Source: Planctomycetota bacterium
GTDB lineage: Bacteria; Planctomycetota; MHYJ01; JACPTZ01
Assembly (NCBI GenBank): GCA_016192525.1
Contig: JACPTZ010000059.1
Location: forward strand, 84,287-148,286
Direction: 5' to 3'
Length of the DNA: 64,000 bases
In this document: piece after piece, positions 33,701 to 41,963 of the stretch
Layout of the letters: each line of letters opens with the position of its first letter
How positions within the stretch are numbered: the stretch's first letter is position 1
Notes under the pieces: model-generated
Seen by the model: only the letters and a program-made list of their open reading frames with translations
Database searches by the model: none
What the model was told of the DNA's origin: nothing
Translations under genes and position numbers: made by a program

Positions 33701-34623
33701 TTCCGCCGGCGGGACTGACGGAGTTCCAGGAACTGGTGATCTGGAATCAGGACTACAAGGCTGAAGAGTACGACGACGAGAGCGCCGTGGCGCAGGACGA
33801 GTTCGCGGTTCGGACCAAGTTCCGGGTGGTCCGAATGGGGCCGGCGCGGAAGAAGGTGAAGGTGCGATTCGTGTTCTGCGGGGATCCGAACGAGACCCCA
33901 ATAACCGATCCAACAGGGACCAAGAGACAAGTCTTGCTTTTTGAAGACGAGCGAGAGCAAACGGTGGTTTTGAAACGGGCGCAGAGCATCTGGGACCAGG
34001 CGTGTTTGGCGCTCGAACTGGCCGAACCCGCGCCGACGGAGGCGCGTGAGCTCGTGAACGAGGCGATCGGAGGCGAGCAGGGGGCCGGATTCAATATGTC
34101 TTCCTACGAACAGTTTGCGTTCGCGGGCGGGCGAGACGGGGGAGCCGTCGTAACGGTGTTTGTGGTCAATGCACTGTTCTTCTGGGACAACGGGGCAAGG
34201 CTCCCAGACGCGGGTTTATCCCAGCCGTTCGTCGGGACGGGCCATCTGGGCGGGATGTTGTTTGTGAAGCGACAGGCGACGCAGGCGGACTCCAACATCA
34301 CGCGGGTCGAGGCTAATCACACGGAGGGGGTGATTCTAGCGCACGAGTTGGGCCATCTTCTGTCCCATGCGGCCGATCTCTATCGCGCCAACGGACAGGA
34401 CGTGCCGCCGGACAAGGACGGCGGAGATATGATTGACGGGTCCGAGATTCCGAACATTCGGAGACTGATGTGGAAACTGAACGGGCAGAGGGGCTACTAC
34501 ATCCCCTTGGGCCAATCAGAGGAAGCGGGTGGAAGTCCGTACGTGAACGGCGGGACAGACGGCGGGGAGAATGGCGACGGGGGCGGTCCCCCTCCCGGAC
34601 CGCCGTCGCCCCTACGCGAGTAG
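30772..34623 (+). CDS. very large exported metalloprotease-like protein with repeat-controlled start
   Basis: 1283 aa. N-terminus encoded by (GTCC)8, read as PSVRPSVRPS, then a signal peptide (AVCLLLTVLFAWPAMA). After it comes a FlgD/CHU-type start (AAPAAISPNGDGALDAATI) and several Ig-like beta domains. A zinc-peptidase site lies near the C-terminus: VILAHELGHLLSHAADLYR (HExxH with His1191), followed by MIDGSEIPNIRRLMW. The HExxHxxxH spacing is not the classic metzincin HExxHxxGxxH. The ideally spaced ATG (30779) is out of frame at eight repeats. The in-frame ATG 30772 abuts the ribosome site. It probably acts at the cell surface. Confidence 0.75.
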   Translation: MCHVNSDPRPSVRPSVRPSAVCLLLTVLFAWPAMAPGATGDLTVSDATAAPAAISPNGDGALDAATISAAIRIAGKWGLAADSEKALAESRRTPFFLDIAVVVSQSTTIRVLARRLPVSPVLRPKGTPAGEFFLSVPFSLEWDGTMTDGAVAPDALYTLSISAVLRRGSNGSGAGEQVLAVSNTETAGVTVDTRPPRIVFTPANGEAAAAAIGFFVRVEVIDEISAVHESGAVLRVNGIDRTALFQRGSPIFTFTPTPDELGGLILGANLIEVAVSDVVGNSTSDSASFTLTPPPEGTPSLFPPTGGAAIVLEIVSGDGQGGPSRRPARDDFVVRVRRGSRAVPRARVAFSATGGNGVVERTPARSWVTDAHGEAGGRFTPFDVRFDPDTFELQDTEIVASLPDDPEVPPVRFTYTVTPLRVVGATPFFGRTPCGDRVFPGAIIPIRSLEMVKNSAVGLDTLFFAEERVQTTAGVRTSEIRPMEGLEMAAEIGTFGEAGGPFTADPEAATFLPRRARTGPDGRVRFYAVARKAGDFAIRLVPAGFGFADRYFGFCAQADFKVWFDGQDTAPLAPLIVGGNGQVGLAGTPLARPLQVDAASAFGMFAVLVAARSAPNAEYALVQSRVRFTGRDGSEDVVRIGVGLAEMTHTPLGPGPALIRSVVLEGTVRLTVTNPETGEVSTYEWDEVFVDRDNDFAFGPPEVDILAASTLTPSAPRSTDANRVDRESPPSGAQFIVEARLPEGLSGPSCLISAMGIGYAVHADTEIPFPTRGLSLGDADGGFYRSDILVGLREPRPWRRGSGESSGGGGGEAPEPLPDELPDNVVRVGDVLRMEVSLGAGGPVVARSENGAGALIEPPYAPFQYDTEEGVKKEWYVSNRLLICAGDPPPRFIVYLPEGPRYRTQLFSGDRDMNRFLGGPPYENVPIGTFEPVPPAAGGGGDLGWPSNADFGSRFLSKAASEVPEGLGFSRGMVQYVPPAGLTEFQELVIWNQDYKAEEYDDESAVAQDEFAVRTKFRVVRMGPARKKVKVRFVFCGDPNETPITDPTGTKRQVLLFEDEREQTVVLKRAQSIWDQACLALELAEPAPTEARELVNEAIGGEQGAGFNMSSYEQFAFAGGRDGGAVVTVFVVNALFFWDNGARLPDAGLSQPFVGTGHLGGMLFVKRQATQADSNITRVEANHTEGVILAHELGHLLSHAADLYRANGQDVPPDKDGGDMIDGSEIPNIRRLMWKLNGQRGYYIPLGQSEEAGGSPYVNGGTDGGENGDGGGPPPGPPSPLRE
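30797..30828 (+). repeat. (GTCC)8 tetranucleotide repeat in the 5' coding end
   Basis: Eight perfect GTCC units starting 16 bases after the second ATG. Each gain or loss changes the reading frame by one base. One more unit, or two fewer, would put ATG 30779 in frame with the 1283-codon gene. Confidence 0.9.
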
Positions 34624-34734
34624 CCGTTCGGGCACTTTGATCACATGCGGCGTGAGCAAGGGGAGGCCCTGCGACCATCCGGTTTCCGGCTCTCTTCGTT
34701 CGTGCTGTTTTCCCCATGCGATTTCGAGGGATCC

Positions 34735-35793
34735 ATGAGTTCATCCTCCGATCGAGTACCGACCTGGCCGCACTTCCTCTGCATCGTCCTGGTTTTCTGC
34801 GCGCTCATCAGACCGACCTTGGCTGGTGATGATCTCGGCTCACCGACAAAGTCCGACTTTGTTCAACAACTTCTGGATACGGGTGGCTACACGTGCGGCG
34901 GAGACACGAATGGCTATCTAGCACGTCTGGAAAGAGACGGAGACGTCAAGACCACGCTGCTCGAGATCATGCGATCAATTTGTGCTACGGGAGAGCATGG
35001 GGATCGGCGCTACTCAGCAAGGGATGATCTGCCGTCAGCCGCTGCCCAGTACCTTGCTCGCACCGGCGACACACGGATGAAGGACGAGGCGATGAAGTTC
35101 TACCAGTCGTGGCTGAATGATCCACATTCTCGGCGGCCACCGGGCGAAAACCCGGAGGAACCCCTCTTCGACGTGCGAAACGAGTTCTACGGCATCTACT
35201 TGATGGCAAGCAACTTCACCGATTCGCGCGACCTCTTTCAGAAGATCATTTGGACTTCTCCGCACGCCGAGCTCCTGAGCGCGGTGGGGCATCATGTCTT
35301 TGGAGTACCTTGGAGTGTCACTGACGAGGGTTACTGGTGGTGGAAAGCGGAGACGCTTCGAGGCTACCTGAATCGTCCCGAATGGACGGATCCCCCGCCG
35401 GGTTGGCCGCCCCCGGATCCCCCCCCTCCCACGCCGGGCTTCGGGCCGCGGCCCAAGAAGAGATCTTCCAACTGGTACCGGGACTCGGGCTATCGGAGTC
35501 TTCAGAAGGATCTGGCGGCTTGGGAACAGGGGAGGGATCCAGCCAACGGCAACCCCCTCAAAGGTTGGAAGCCACCACCCCCGAAGTCGCCTGAGACCGC
35601 GGAGACATCGAGTTCCGCCGTCCCCTCGACGAGCCCTGCCGGCGGCTTTCCTGCCGGCACCGCTCCGGACAAAGGGACCGCGGCGCCGGTCTCCCCTCCA
35701 AGGGACTCCGCGCCCGCGATCTACGGCGTGGTTGGCGCTGCGGGGGTCATCGGGTGTATCCTCGCATGGGTCGCCCTGCGCCGTCGCATGTAG
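34735..35793 (+). CDS. exported protein with C-terminal membrane anchor, unknown
   Basis: 352 aa from the ATG at 34735 (GAGGG upstream). Signal peptide (1-31), a helical domain (TKSDFVQQLLDTGGYTCGGD, AAAQYLARTGDTRMKDEAMK), a long Pro-rich segment (PPPGWPPPDPPPPTPGFGP) and a second one near 300, then a single TM (AIYGVVGAAGVIGCILAWVA) and RRRM. The TM plus basic end resembles a C-terminal sorting or anchoring signal. No family recognised. It follows the large metalloprotease-like gene by about 110 bases and may be its partner. Confidence 0.65.
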   Translation: MSSSSDRVPTWPHFLCIVLVFCALIRPTLAGDDLGSPTKSDFVQQLLDTGGYTCGGDTNGYLARLERDGDVKTTLLEIMRSICATGEHGDRRYSARDDLPSAAAQYLARTGDTRMKDEAMKFYQSWLNDPHSRRPPGENPEEPLFDVRNEFYGIYLMASNFTDSRDLFQKIIWTSPHAELLSAVGHHVFGVPWSVTDEGYWWWKAETLRGYLNRPEWTDPPPGWPPPDPPPPTPGFGPRPKKRSSNWYRDSGYRSLQKDLAAWEQGRDPANGNPLKGWKPPPPKSPETAETSSSAVPSTSPAGGFPAGTAPDKGTAAPVSPPRDSAPAIYGVVGAAGVIGCILAWVALRRRM

Positions 35794-35823
35794 CGTGCGG
35801 TGCGGCCTCGCGCCCTTCGCGGT

Positions 35824-37257
35824 TCAGAACGGCCCCTGATACATCCAGATGCCGTTCCGCTGGACCCAGTTCCAGGTCATCTGGACCGATCGCTCCTTCG
35901 GCCCCCCCTTGCCGAGCAGATCGATCTTGGCGAGCGGATCGCCGGCGTCGCCGCCTCCCGGCGGCGGGGTCGGCGGCTCGGGGAGCGAGATGGTGATCGA
36001 TACATAGGTGGTGGCCCGGGTCCCGGTGACGGCGACCTGCTCCAGGAGGACCCGCTTCACCGACTCCCCCTCTCTCTCGATCTTGGCGACCGCCTTCAGT
36101 CGATCCTTCACCGCCTTGCCGTCGATCACGCCGCTCTTCGACTGCGGGTCGATCATCCGCGCCAGGCCGTCGTAGTTCTCGTAGGAGAGGGCCTTCTCGA
36201 ACTCCCCGAAGGCCTTCCGCACCGCCGTCTCCTCCGCCCCGATGAGCTGCTCGCTCGCCTTCTCCTTCAGCGACGAAGAGTTCCGGTAGAGCCAGCCGAC
36301 GACCACGATCAGGAGGATCAGATAGACCCACCCCATCCGGTCCTTCACGAACTGCGCGACCGATTTGCCCGCGTTCTCCGCCTGCACCGAGGCCGCCGCG
36401 CGGTCGAAGGAGGTTCCGCACACGACGCAGACCGTCTCCATCCCGCTCGCGACGATCCCGCACCGGGGACACTTGCGTTTGGTCAGCTCGCCGATCATGC
36501 CGGTCTGGACGTTCGCCCCGCACGACTTGCAGAACTTGTTCTCGGGCGGCTGGACCGTCCCGCAGTTCGCGCACTCCTCGAGGATTTCGAGCTGCTCGAA
36601 GAGCGACCCGCACCAGCGGCACGACTTCGCCTCCTGCTTGATCATCTCGAAGCAGTTCGGGCACTCCTTCAGCGCCTCGCCCGCGCGCACGACCTTGGTC
36701 GGGTTGCGTCGCAGCCCCTTGTTCATCGCGCGGACGATCGACTGGTTCTGCTCCACGGTGAAGAATCCGCGCTCGACCATCATCTCGCTGATCGACGTGT
36801 AGGCCTGGCCGGAGGCGGTCAGTTGCCGGAAGAGGGCGAAGTACTTCTTGGCCCCGTCGGCGTTCAGCACCCCCTTCTCGCAGGCGAGCTTGAGGTAGGA
36901 CTGCGCCTCGGTCAGGACGGTCGACTTCTGGGCGGGCGGGGCGGCGACGGCGGTGCCCGTTCCTCCTCCGGCGTGACCCGCGGCGGCGCCGCCGGAGTGC
37001 GCCGCAGAAGCGCCGCCGGAGTGCGCCGCAGAAGCGCCGCCAGAGTGCGCCGCAGAAGCGGCGCCGGAGTGCGTCGCGGAAGCGACGCCCGCGGCCGCGC
37101 CGGAGGACATCGGCTTGACGGTCGTCGAGCCGGCCCTCGGGATCTCGATCAACTCCTCGCAGTGCGGACACATCCCCTGTCGTCCGGCGAATTTCTCGCT
37201 GAACGAAAGGTCGCTCTCGCACTTCGGGCATTTCAGGCTGATCGGCACGGGGCTCAC
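35824..37257 (-). CDS. multi-zinc-ribbon membrane protein with repeat region
   Basis: 477 aa. N-terminal ribbon LKCPKCESDLSFSEKFAGRQ plus CPHC, of a style common in planctomycetes. Four AHSGGASA-type repeats (about 58-90) follow, then a helical region, then zinc ribbons CPNC/CRWC, CANC/CKSC and CPRC/CVVC (about 195-290). A single TM (MGWVYLILLIVVVGWLY) and a periplasmic C-terminal domain of about 150 residues complete it. It looks like a cytoplasmic sensing or scaffold head linked to an outer domain. Convergent with the anchored protein gene; divergent from the cNMP-FHA gene. Confidence 0.75.
   Translation of the reverse strand: MSPVPISLKCPKCESDLSFSEKFAGRQGMCPHCEELIEIPRAGSTTVKPMSSGAAAGVASATHSGAASAAHSGGASAAHSGGASAAHSGGAAAGHAGGGTGTAVAAPPAQKSTVLTEAQSYLKLACEKGVLNADGAKKYFALFRQLTASGQAYTSISEMMVERGFFTVEQNQSIVRAMNKGLRRNPTKVVRAGEALKECPNCFEMIKQEAKSCRWCGSLFEQLEILEECANCGTVQPPENKFCKSCGANVQTGMIGELTKRKCPRCGIVASGMETVCVVCGTSFDRAAASVQAENAGKSVAQFVKDRMGWVYLILLIVVVGWLYRNSSSLKEKASEQLIGAEETAVRKAFGEFEKALSYENYDGLARMIDPQSKSGVIDGKAVKDRLKAVAKIEREGESVKRVLLEQVAVTGTRATTYVSITISLPEPPTPPPGGGDAGDPLAKIDLLGKGGPKERSVQMTWNWVQRNGIWMYQGPF
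36988..37083 (-). repeat. four 24-bp tandem repeats (VNTR) in the zinc-ribbon gene
   Basis: Four tandem 24-base units (GCCGCCGGAGTGCGCCGCAG plus AAGC, with few changes) encode AHSGGASA repeats. As 24 is a multiple of 3, copy-number change would alter length, not frame. Confidence 0.85.
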
Positions 37258-37336
37258 GTCCCTCCAGAGGGCGACCGCGCATCCTAGCAGCGGGCCGCGG
37301 GGGCGTCAAAGGGAAACCGCGGGCCCGGCATTTCCC

Positions 37337-37366
37337 TTGACCCTCCCCGCGGAGGCAGCCTATCAT
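37337..37366 (+). promoter_or_regulatory. promoter giving a leaderless transcript
   Basis: TTGACC, 18-base spacer, TATCAT ending at 37366. The ATG at 37374 is 7 bases further on, exactly where transcription should start. No ribosome site is present. Confidence 0.6.
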
Positions 37367-37373
37367 CGGCCGC

Positions 37374-38150
37374 ATGATCGCCACCGAAAAGCACGAGTAC
37401 CTGAAGTCCTGCGAACTCTTCGCCGCGCTCTCCGACGACGTGATCGAGAAGATCGCCTCCCGCTGCGGCGTCCGCGAATGCCCCGCCGGGGAGCTGCTGT
37501 TCCACGAAGGGGACCACGGCGACACGATCTTCTTCATCGTCACCGGCAAGATCGAGATTTACAAGGGGGCGGACGACGCCCCCACCGTGATCGCCGTCCT
37601 CGAACCGCCCGACTTCTTCGGCGAAATGGCCGTTCTGAGCGAGGGGATCCGCACCACCTCCTGCCGCGCCAAGACGGCCGTCACGATGCTTTTCCTCAAG
37701 CAGAAGGCGATCCGCCTCCTCATCCAGACGATCCCGAACGTCGCCTTCGGCCTCTTCAAGGTCCTGATCCACCGCCTGCGCCAGACGAACGACTACCTGA
37801 TTGCGCTCCAGGAGAAGGAGCATGTTCGCGCCGTCCTTCACGTGATGACGGGGCCGCAGCAGGGGAAGTCGATCCGGATGATGCGGGACCGGCTGGAACT
37901 GGGCCGCTCGTCGGGGGCCGACCTTCCCGACCCGGCGCGCTGCAATCTCGAGGACCCGCAGCACAACATCTCGCGCCGACACGCCGAACTCACCTACAAG
38001 AACGGGCACTTCTTCCTGAAGGACCTCGAGTCGTCGGGGGGAACGGTCCTGAACGGGGAGCCGATCAACGGCTCGGTGGCCCTCCAGAACGGCGACACTT
38101 TCCGCCTCGGCGGCACCACGATCCGGTTCAACACCGCCGCGCCCGCGTGA
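37374..38150 (+). CDS. cyclic-nucleotide-binding domain fused to FHA domain
   Basis: 258 aa, cytoplasmic. Residues 8-130 are a cNMP-binding (CRP-type) beta-barrel: LFAALSDDVIEKIASRC, GDTIFFIVTGKIEI, and the phosphate-binding-cassette region PPDFFGEMAVLSEGIRTTSCRAK. Residues about 155-258 are an FHA domain: GKSIRMMRDRLELGRSSGAD, ISRRHAEL and LKDLESSGGTVLNGEPI, with the phosphothreonine-binding Arg, Ser and Asn. No DNA-binding helix-turn-helix exists. It probably links a cyclic nucleotide signal to phosphoprotein binding. The predicted transcript is leaderless. Confidence 0.88.
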   Translation: MIATEKHEYLKSCELFAALSDDVIEKIASRCGVRECPAGELLFHEGDHGDTIFFIVTGKIEIYKGADDAPTVIAVLEPPDFFGEMAVLSEGIRTTSCRAKTAVTMLFLKQKAIRLLIQTIPNVAFGLFKVLIHRLRQTNDYLIALQEKEHVRAVLHVMTGPQQGKSIRMMRDRLELGRSSGADLPDPARCNLEDPQHNISRRHAELTYKNGHFFLKDLESSGGTVLNGEPINGSVALQNGDTFRLGGTTIRFNTAAPA

Positions 38151-38169
38151 GCGTCGCGGAGCGGTCCGC

Positions 38170-38300
38170 CGACAGGGACGCCGACCCGCCCGGCGCGGGC
38201 GGGGACGCCCGCGCCACGGCGAGGGGATGTGCGGGGCAGGCGTCTCCGCCTGCCCGGCCCGACCGGCGCCGCGCCGGCGGGGACGCCCGCGCCACGCGCT
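38170..38300. repeat. GC palindrome array (GGGGACGCCCGCGCCACG type)
   Basis: Two copies of GGGGACGCCCGCGCCACG (near 38203 and 38279) flank GCAGGCGTCTCCGCCTGCC and CGGCGCCGCGCCGG palindromes. The sequence is related in style to the 25-nt palindrome in the porin and alpha-toroid genes. It fills the gap after the cNMP-FHA gene. Confidence 0.6.
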
Positions 38301-38310
38301 CGCGGACGCC

Positions 38311-38423
38311 GTAGGGGCGGGGACCGACCGGTCCCTGGAACGAATGGGATCAAGCCGTGGGTACATGCCCGGAACGATGCGGGGTCCGAGAATGCGATGC
38401 CGAGGTCGGGACCCGTCCGGGGC
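38311..38423. repeat. GTAGGGGCGGGG repeat family, copy A
   Basis: Begins GTAGGGGCGGGGACCGACCG and ends GAGGTCGGGACCCGTCCG, with the two ends roughly inverted. Further copies lie at 50242-50350 and 56868-56980. This copy overlaps the 5' end of the SpoIID gene. Confidence 0.7.
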
Positions 38424-39604
38424 GGCGAATCGGCGCCTTGGCGGGCCTGACCTTCGCGCTCGCCCTCCTCACCCCCGGCGCCTCCCCGCCCCTCGTCGCC
38501 GATCCCTTCGAGGCCGAGCCGACGATCCGCGTCTGCATCGGCCAGGGGGTCAGCTCCTTCGAACTCGAGATCGACGGTCCCTGGACGATCACGGAACTGG
38601 ACAAGCCGGCCGTCCTCGCCCGCGGGGCCCGCTTCGAGAAGGGGGAGGTGAAGGCGGTCAAGGATGCCCTCCAGTGCGGGAAGACGCCCGTCCGCGAGAA
38701 GAAGATCTCGGTCATCCCCGCCAAAGACGAACCGGTCCGGTTCAACGGGGCGAAATATCCGGGCCGGCTCGATGTGATCCGCCTCTCCACCGACCGGCTC
38801 CTCGTCGTGAACGCGGTCCCGATGGACCGTTACGTCGAGGGGGTGATCGGGAACGAGATCGGGAGTGGCTCGCGTCCGGCCGCGCTGGAGGCGCAGGCGG
38901 TGGCCAGCCGTACCTACGCCCTCGCCTGCATGGAGTCGGAGCGACAGTCGCGCAAGCGGCAGTACTACGACGTCTTCAACGACACCCGCTCCCAGGTCTA
39001 TCGGGGTGTCGCCGGAGTCGATGCCGGGGTTCGGAAGGCGGTGGCCGCCACTCGGGGTCAAGCGCTGACCTGGAAGGGAAAGGTCTTCACGACGTTCTTC
39101 CACTCCACCTGTGGCGGGCAGACGGAACCCGGGAAGGACATCTTCGGCGACGACTGTCCCGCCCTCGCCGGCGGTCCTGACCCGTGGTGCGAGAAGGCGG
39201 CGCTCAACGACTGGGACTTCAAAGTGAAGGCGGAGACGCTGCGCAAGACGCTCGCGGCCGAGACGGGGGAGGAGGTCGGCGCGATCACCGCCATCATCGT
39301 GGACGAAGCCCGTCCCAGCGGTCGCGTGATCCGTCTCAAGATCTCGCACACGAAGAAGCCGGAGAAGCCGCTCAAGGTGCGCGCGGTGGACCTCCGCGAT
39401 GCGCTGGGCCCGGACGACCTGAAGAGCATCTGGTTCACGGTCGAGAAGAAGGGCGACGACTGGGTTTTCCACGGCCACGGCTGGGGCCACGGGGTGGGGA
39501 TGTGTCAGGAGGGGGCGAAGCGGATGGCGTCGAAGGGGAAGACGTGCGCGGAGATCCTGCGGCAGTACTATCCGGGGGGGCAGGTGAAGGCGCTCTGGAA
39601 GTGA
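38357..39604 (+). CDS. SpoIID/LytB-type peptidoglycan protein
   Basis: 415 aa from a GTG at 38357; the first 22 residues are encoded by repeat copy A, and a clear signal segment (RRIGALAGLTFALALLTPGA) follows, so the true start is uncertain. The SpoIID domain shows GVIGNEIGSGSRPAALEAQA with the catalytic-type Glu, VASRTYALACM, FFHSTCGGQTEP, and HGHGWGHGVGMCQEGA. SpoIID cleaves glycan strands from which stem peptides have been removed. Outside spore formers such proteins remodel the wall. Acts in the periplasm. Confidence 0.85.
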   Translation: MGTCPERCGVRECDAEVGTRPGRRIGALAGLTFALALLTPGASPPLVADPFEAEPTIRVCIGQGVSSFELEIDGPWTITELDKPAVLARGARFEKGEVKAVKDALQCGKTPVREKKISVIPAKDEPVRFNGAKYPGRLDVIRLSTDRLLVVNAVPMDRYVEGVIGNEIGSGSRPAALEAQAVASRTYALACMESERQSRKRQYYDVFNDTRSQVYRGVAGVDAGVRKAVAATRGQALTWKGKVFTTFFHSTCGGQTEPGKDIFGDDCPALAGGPDPWCEKAALNDWDFKVKAETLRKTLAAETGEEVGAITAIIVDEARPSGRVIRLKISHTKKPEKPLKVRAVDLRDALGPDDLKSIWFTVEKKGDDWVFHGHGWGHGVGMCQEGAKRMASKGKTCAEILRQYYPGGQVKALWK

Positions 39605-39633
39605 ACCGGGTCTCGTCGCGCGAGGCGCACGGC

Positions 39634-41625
39634 ATGCCGCAGGGCTCATCCTCAAGAACGACTCGCCGAAAGACGGTGATCGTCTTGGCCTCCAGCCTGC
39701 TGGCCGTGGGGCTGTTCGTCATCCTTCGCGAGCCGGACGACTGGCGAAATCGCAACTTCGCTGCACCCCCGCCGGAGGCGGTCCTCGTCTCCCGGAACTC
39801 CAGAATCACACTGGCGAACATCCTCGGCGACCGTCGATGGCGCCACGCCGGCTCATCTGGGCACCTGGCCTTCAGTCCTGACGCCCGGCGGGCGCTCTCC
39901 GGTGGGGCGGACATCAAGCTGTGGGAAACGTCCACCGGCCGCGAAATCAGATCGTGGGATTGGCCGACCCCTGGATACACCGTTGCCCTGGGTTTCGCCC
40001 GTGCGGGGTCGGAGGTCGTCGCCTCGGACGGGCGGGAGTTTTTTGTCTGGGACGCCGACACGGGGCGCCTCCTCCGCACGTGGAAGGGGAAAGACGACCG
40101 GATGCTTCGCATCGCTCTCTCGGGCGATGGAACGAGGGCCCTGTCCGGGACCGGTACCGTGATTCGATTCTGGGACATCTTGCGCGGTGTGGAGATCGCG
40201 CCATGGGAGTCGAACACGAAATGGGTCAAGTCGCTTGCCCTGACCGCGGATGGAAAGCGGGCGCTCGTCGGGAGTGAGCGATTCGGGGATTACGGAAAGG
40301 ACTCCTCGGGCACACTGGATCTGTGGGACGCGGAGAGGGGTGTCCTCCTGGCTGAGTGGGAGGGGAAGGCATCGGACACCGCCTTCGTTGAGTTCTCTCC
40401 GGACGGCCGCCGCGCCGTTTCCGGGAGCCGCTTCACGGCGGACGTCAGTTCCTGGGATGTGACAACCGGCGCCACGCTCGCGTCATGGCATGCCTGCGAA
40501 GGCCAGCTTCAATCCCTCACGATCAGCTCCGACGGGGCACGGGCGCTTTCAGGCGGCCCGGACGGCCTCCTGCGGCTCTGGGACGTCTCGATCGGAAGAC
40601 TGATTAGTGCGTGGCAGGCGCACGGGGGTCCGGTCACGGGAGTCGCCTTTGAGGCGCAGAGTCGACATCTTCTCTCCGCAGGCTACGACAATGTCCTCCG
40701 GATGTGGCCCGCCGACGGAACGCCCGAGGAGGGACACCCTTCGGGTGTTGGTGCGCTCGCCGTCGATCTTCAGCGTGGGCGTCTTCTTTCAGGTTCGCAT
40801 GACGGGACCCTGATCCTCTGGGACACGGCCGCGGGACGGGAGCTTCTCCACTGGGAGGCGCATCGGGGCGGGGTGACCTCGGCCCAGTTCTTGCCGGAAC
40901 GCGCCTCCGCGATTACGGCCTCATCGGATGGGACGCTCAAGGTCTGGGACTTTGACACGGATCGGGACCCCGCCACGTGGGAATCCGGAGATCGCCTGTT
41001 CTACTCCCTCGCCGTCAGCCCCAGCGGGACGTCCGTCGTCACCGCCACATTCCTGCCGGACCACCCGGACCGGCGCGACTGTGAGACCGCCGCGCTCGGC
41101 ACGGCCACGATTGATTTCTGGTCTGCGGAACGCGGGATCAAGACCGCCACGTGGTTCAGCGATCGCGAGAGCCTGGTCACCGCGGTACTCTTCAACCCGG
41201 ACGGAACCCGCGTCCTCTCGACGGACACCGGAGGATACTCCCTCTGGGAGGCGGCCACCGGCAAGAGGCTGGCCTCCTGGAATGCGAGTCAGGGCGCCTT
41301 CGGCAGCGCCGTCTTTCTTCCCGACGGGGTGCGCGTTCTCGGCGTAGACTGTCCCCACGGGCTCCGTCTCCGGGACTCCACAACGGGGGAGGTGCTTGCT
41401 TCCTGGGCCGGGACCCGGGAGGTCCGCGACCTGGCGCTCCTCGACGACGGGACCACGCTCGTGACCGTCGGATCCGATCGGACGCTTCGGCTCTGGGACA
41501 TTGAGACGGGGCGTGAGATCGACCGGATCAGGCTCCTGAGTCCGGCCTCCTGCATCGCCGTCCTTGGAGATACGGTCTTCACCGGAAACGACGACACCAC
41601 CATCTCGGTTTACAAGATCCGATAA
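39634..41625 (+). CDS. membrane-anchored WD40 beta-propeller protein
   Basis: 663 aa from the ATG at 39634 (GAGG 8 bases upstream); a GTG at 39601 overlapping the SpoIID stop is the alternative. One TM near the N-terminus (TVIVLASSLLAVGLFVIL), then about 12 WD40-type repeats (for example GGADIKLWETSTGREIRSW, SGGPDGLLRLWDVSIGRLIS, VGSDRTLRLWDIETGREI), enough for two propellers. WD40 arrays are binding platforms with no catalysis of their own. Probably exposed on the outer face of the inner membrane, perhaps co-transcribed with the SpoIID gene. Confidence 0.82.
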   Translation: MPQGSSSRTTRRKTVIVLASSLLAVGLFVILREPDDWRNRNFAAPPPEAVLVSRNSRITLANILGDRRWRHAGSSGHLAFSPDARRALSGGADIKLWETSTGREIRSWDWPTPGYTVALGFARAGSEVVASDGREFFVWDADTGRLLRTWKGKDDRMLRIALSGDGTRALSGTGTVIRFWDILRGVEIAPWESNTKWVKSLALTADGKRALVGSERFGDYGKDSSGTLDLWDAERGVLLAEWEGKASDTAFVEFSPDGRRAVSGSRFTADVSSWDVTTGATLASWHACEGQLQSLTISSDGARALSGGPDGLLRLWDVSIGRLISAWQAHGGPVTGVAFEAQSRHLLSAGYDNVLRMWPADGTPEEGHPSGVGALAVDLQRGRLLSGSHDGTLILWDTAAGRELLHWEAHRGGVTSAQFLPERASAITASSDGTLKVWDFDTDRDPATWESGDRLFYSLAVSPSGTSVVTATFLPDHPDRRDCETAALGTATIDFWSAERGIKTATWFSDRESLVTAVLFNPDGTRVLSTDTGGYSLWEAATGKRLASWNASQGAFGSAVFLPDGVRVLGVDCPHGLRLRDSTTGEVLASWAGTREVRDLALLDDGTTLVTVGSDRTLRLWDIETGREIDRIRLLSPASCIAVLGDTVFTGNDDTTISVYKIR

Positions 41626-41650
41626 GTCAGAGCCGGAGACGGTTCGCGAC

Positions 41651-41866
41651 ATGCCCTTCTCCGACGGGAAGGCGATCTCCCGCTTCGCCCTCTCCGCCAC
41701 GCATCGCACCTGGGGTGACGTGCGCGACTCAACGATCTACTTCCACAAACTCGGGAAGTTTTGCTTCATGGTAGAGGTCTCTCGCTCGCGGGCCCTCCCC
41801 GAGGGTGTGGACCGGGAGGTCGACTTCCTCTTGTCCCACCTTCGGTTCACGCCGGTCCGGGACTGA
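41651..41866 (+). CDS. short unknown protein or gene remnant
   Basis: 71 aa from the ATG at 41651. The sequence (KFCFMVEVSRSRALPEGVDR EV...) resembles the C-terminal end of a larger domain, with no signal peptide and no good ribosome site. It may be the 3' remnant of a lost gene. I do not recognise a family. Confidence 0.35.
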   Translation: MPFSDGKAISRFALSATHRTWGDVRDSTIYFHKLGKFCFMVEVSRSRALPEGVDREVDFLLSHLRFTPVRD

Positions 41867-41880
41867 GCGGGAAGAGGCCA

Positions 41881-41910
41881 TTGACATCACACGGCGGCAT
41901 GTTGTATGCT
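41881..41910 (+). promoter_or_regulatory. promoter of the vapBC pair
   Basis: TTGACA, 18-base spacer, TATGCT, about 54 bases before the antitoxin ATG. The interval contains short TTGTGAA/CACTCACAAG half-sites that could be an operator for VapB-type autoregulation. Confidence 0.6.
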
Positions 41911-41963
41911 TGTGAACTGTTGGAAGAGCACACTCACAAGGCGTACGATTGAGGAGTCGAAGT

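Noticed and set aside
30797-37083. Short tandem repeats as a CRISPR array
   Set aside because: Units of 4 and 24 bases without unique spacers, lying inside coding genes; no cas genes in the window.
35800-39655. Long overlapping ORFs (495 aa plus, 553 aa minus, 360 aa minus) around the zinc-ribbon, cNMP-FHA and SpoIID genes
   Set aside because: Opposite-strand shadows of genes with recognisable domains and correct starts.
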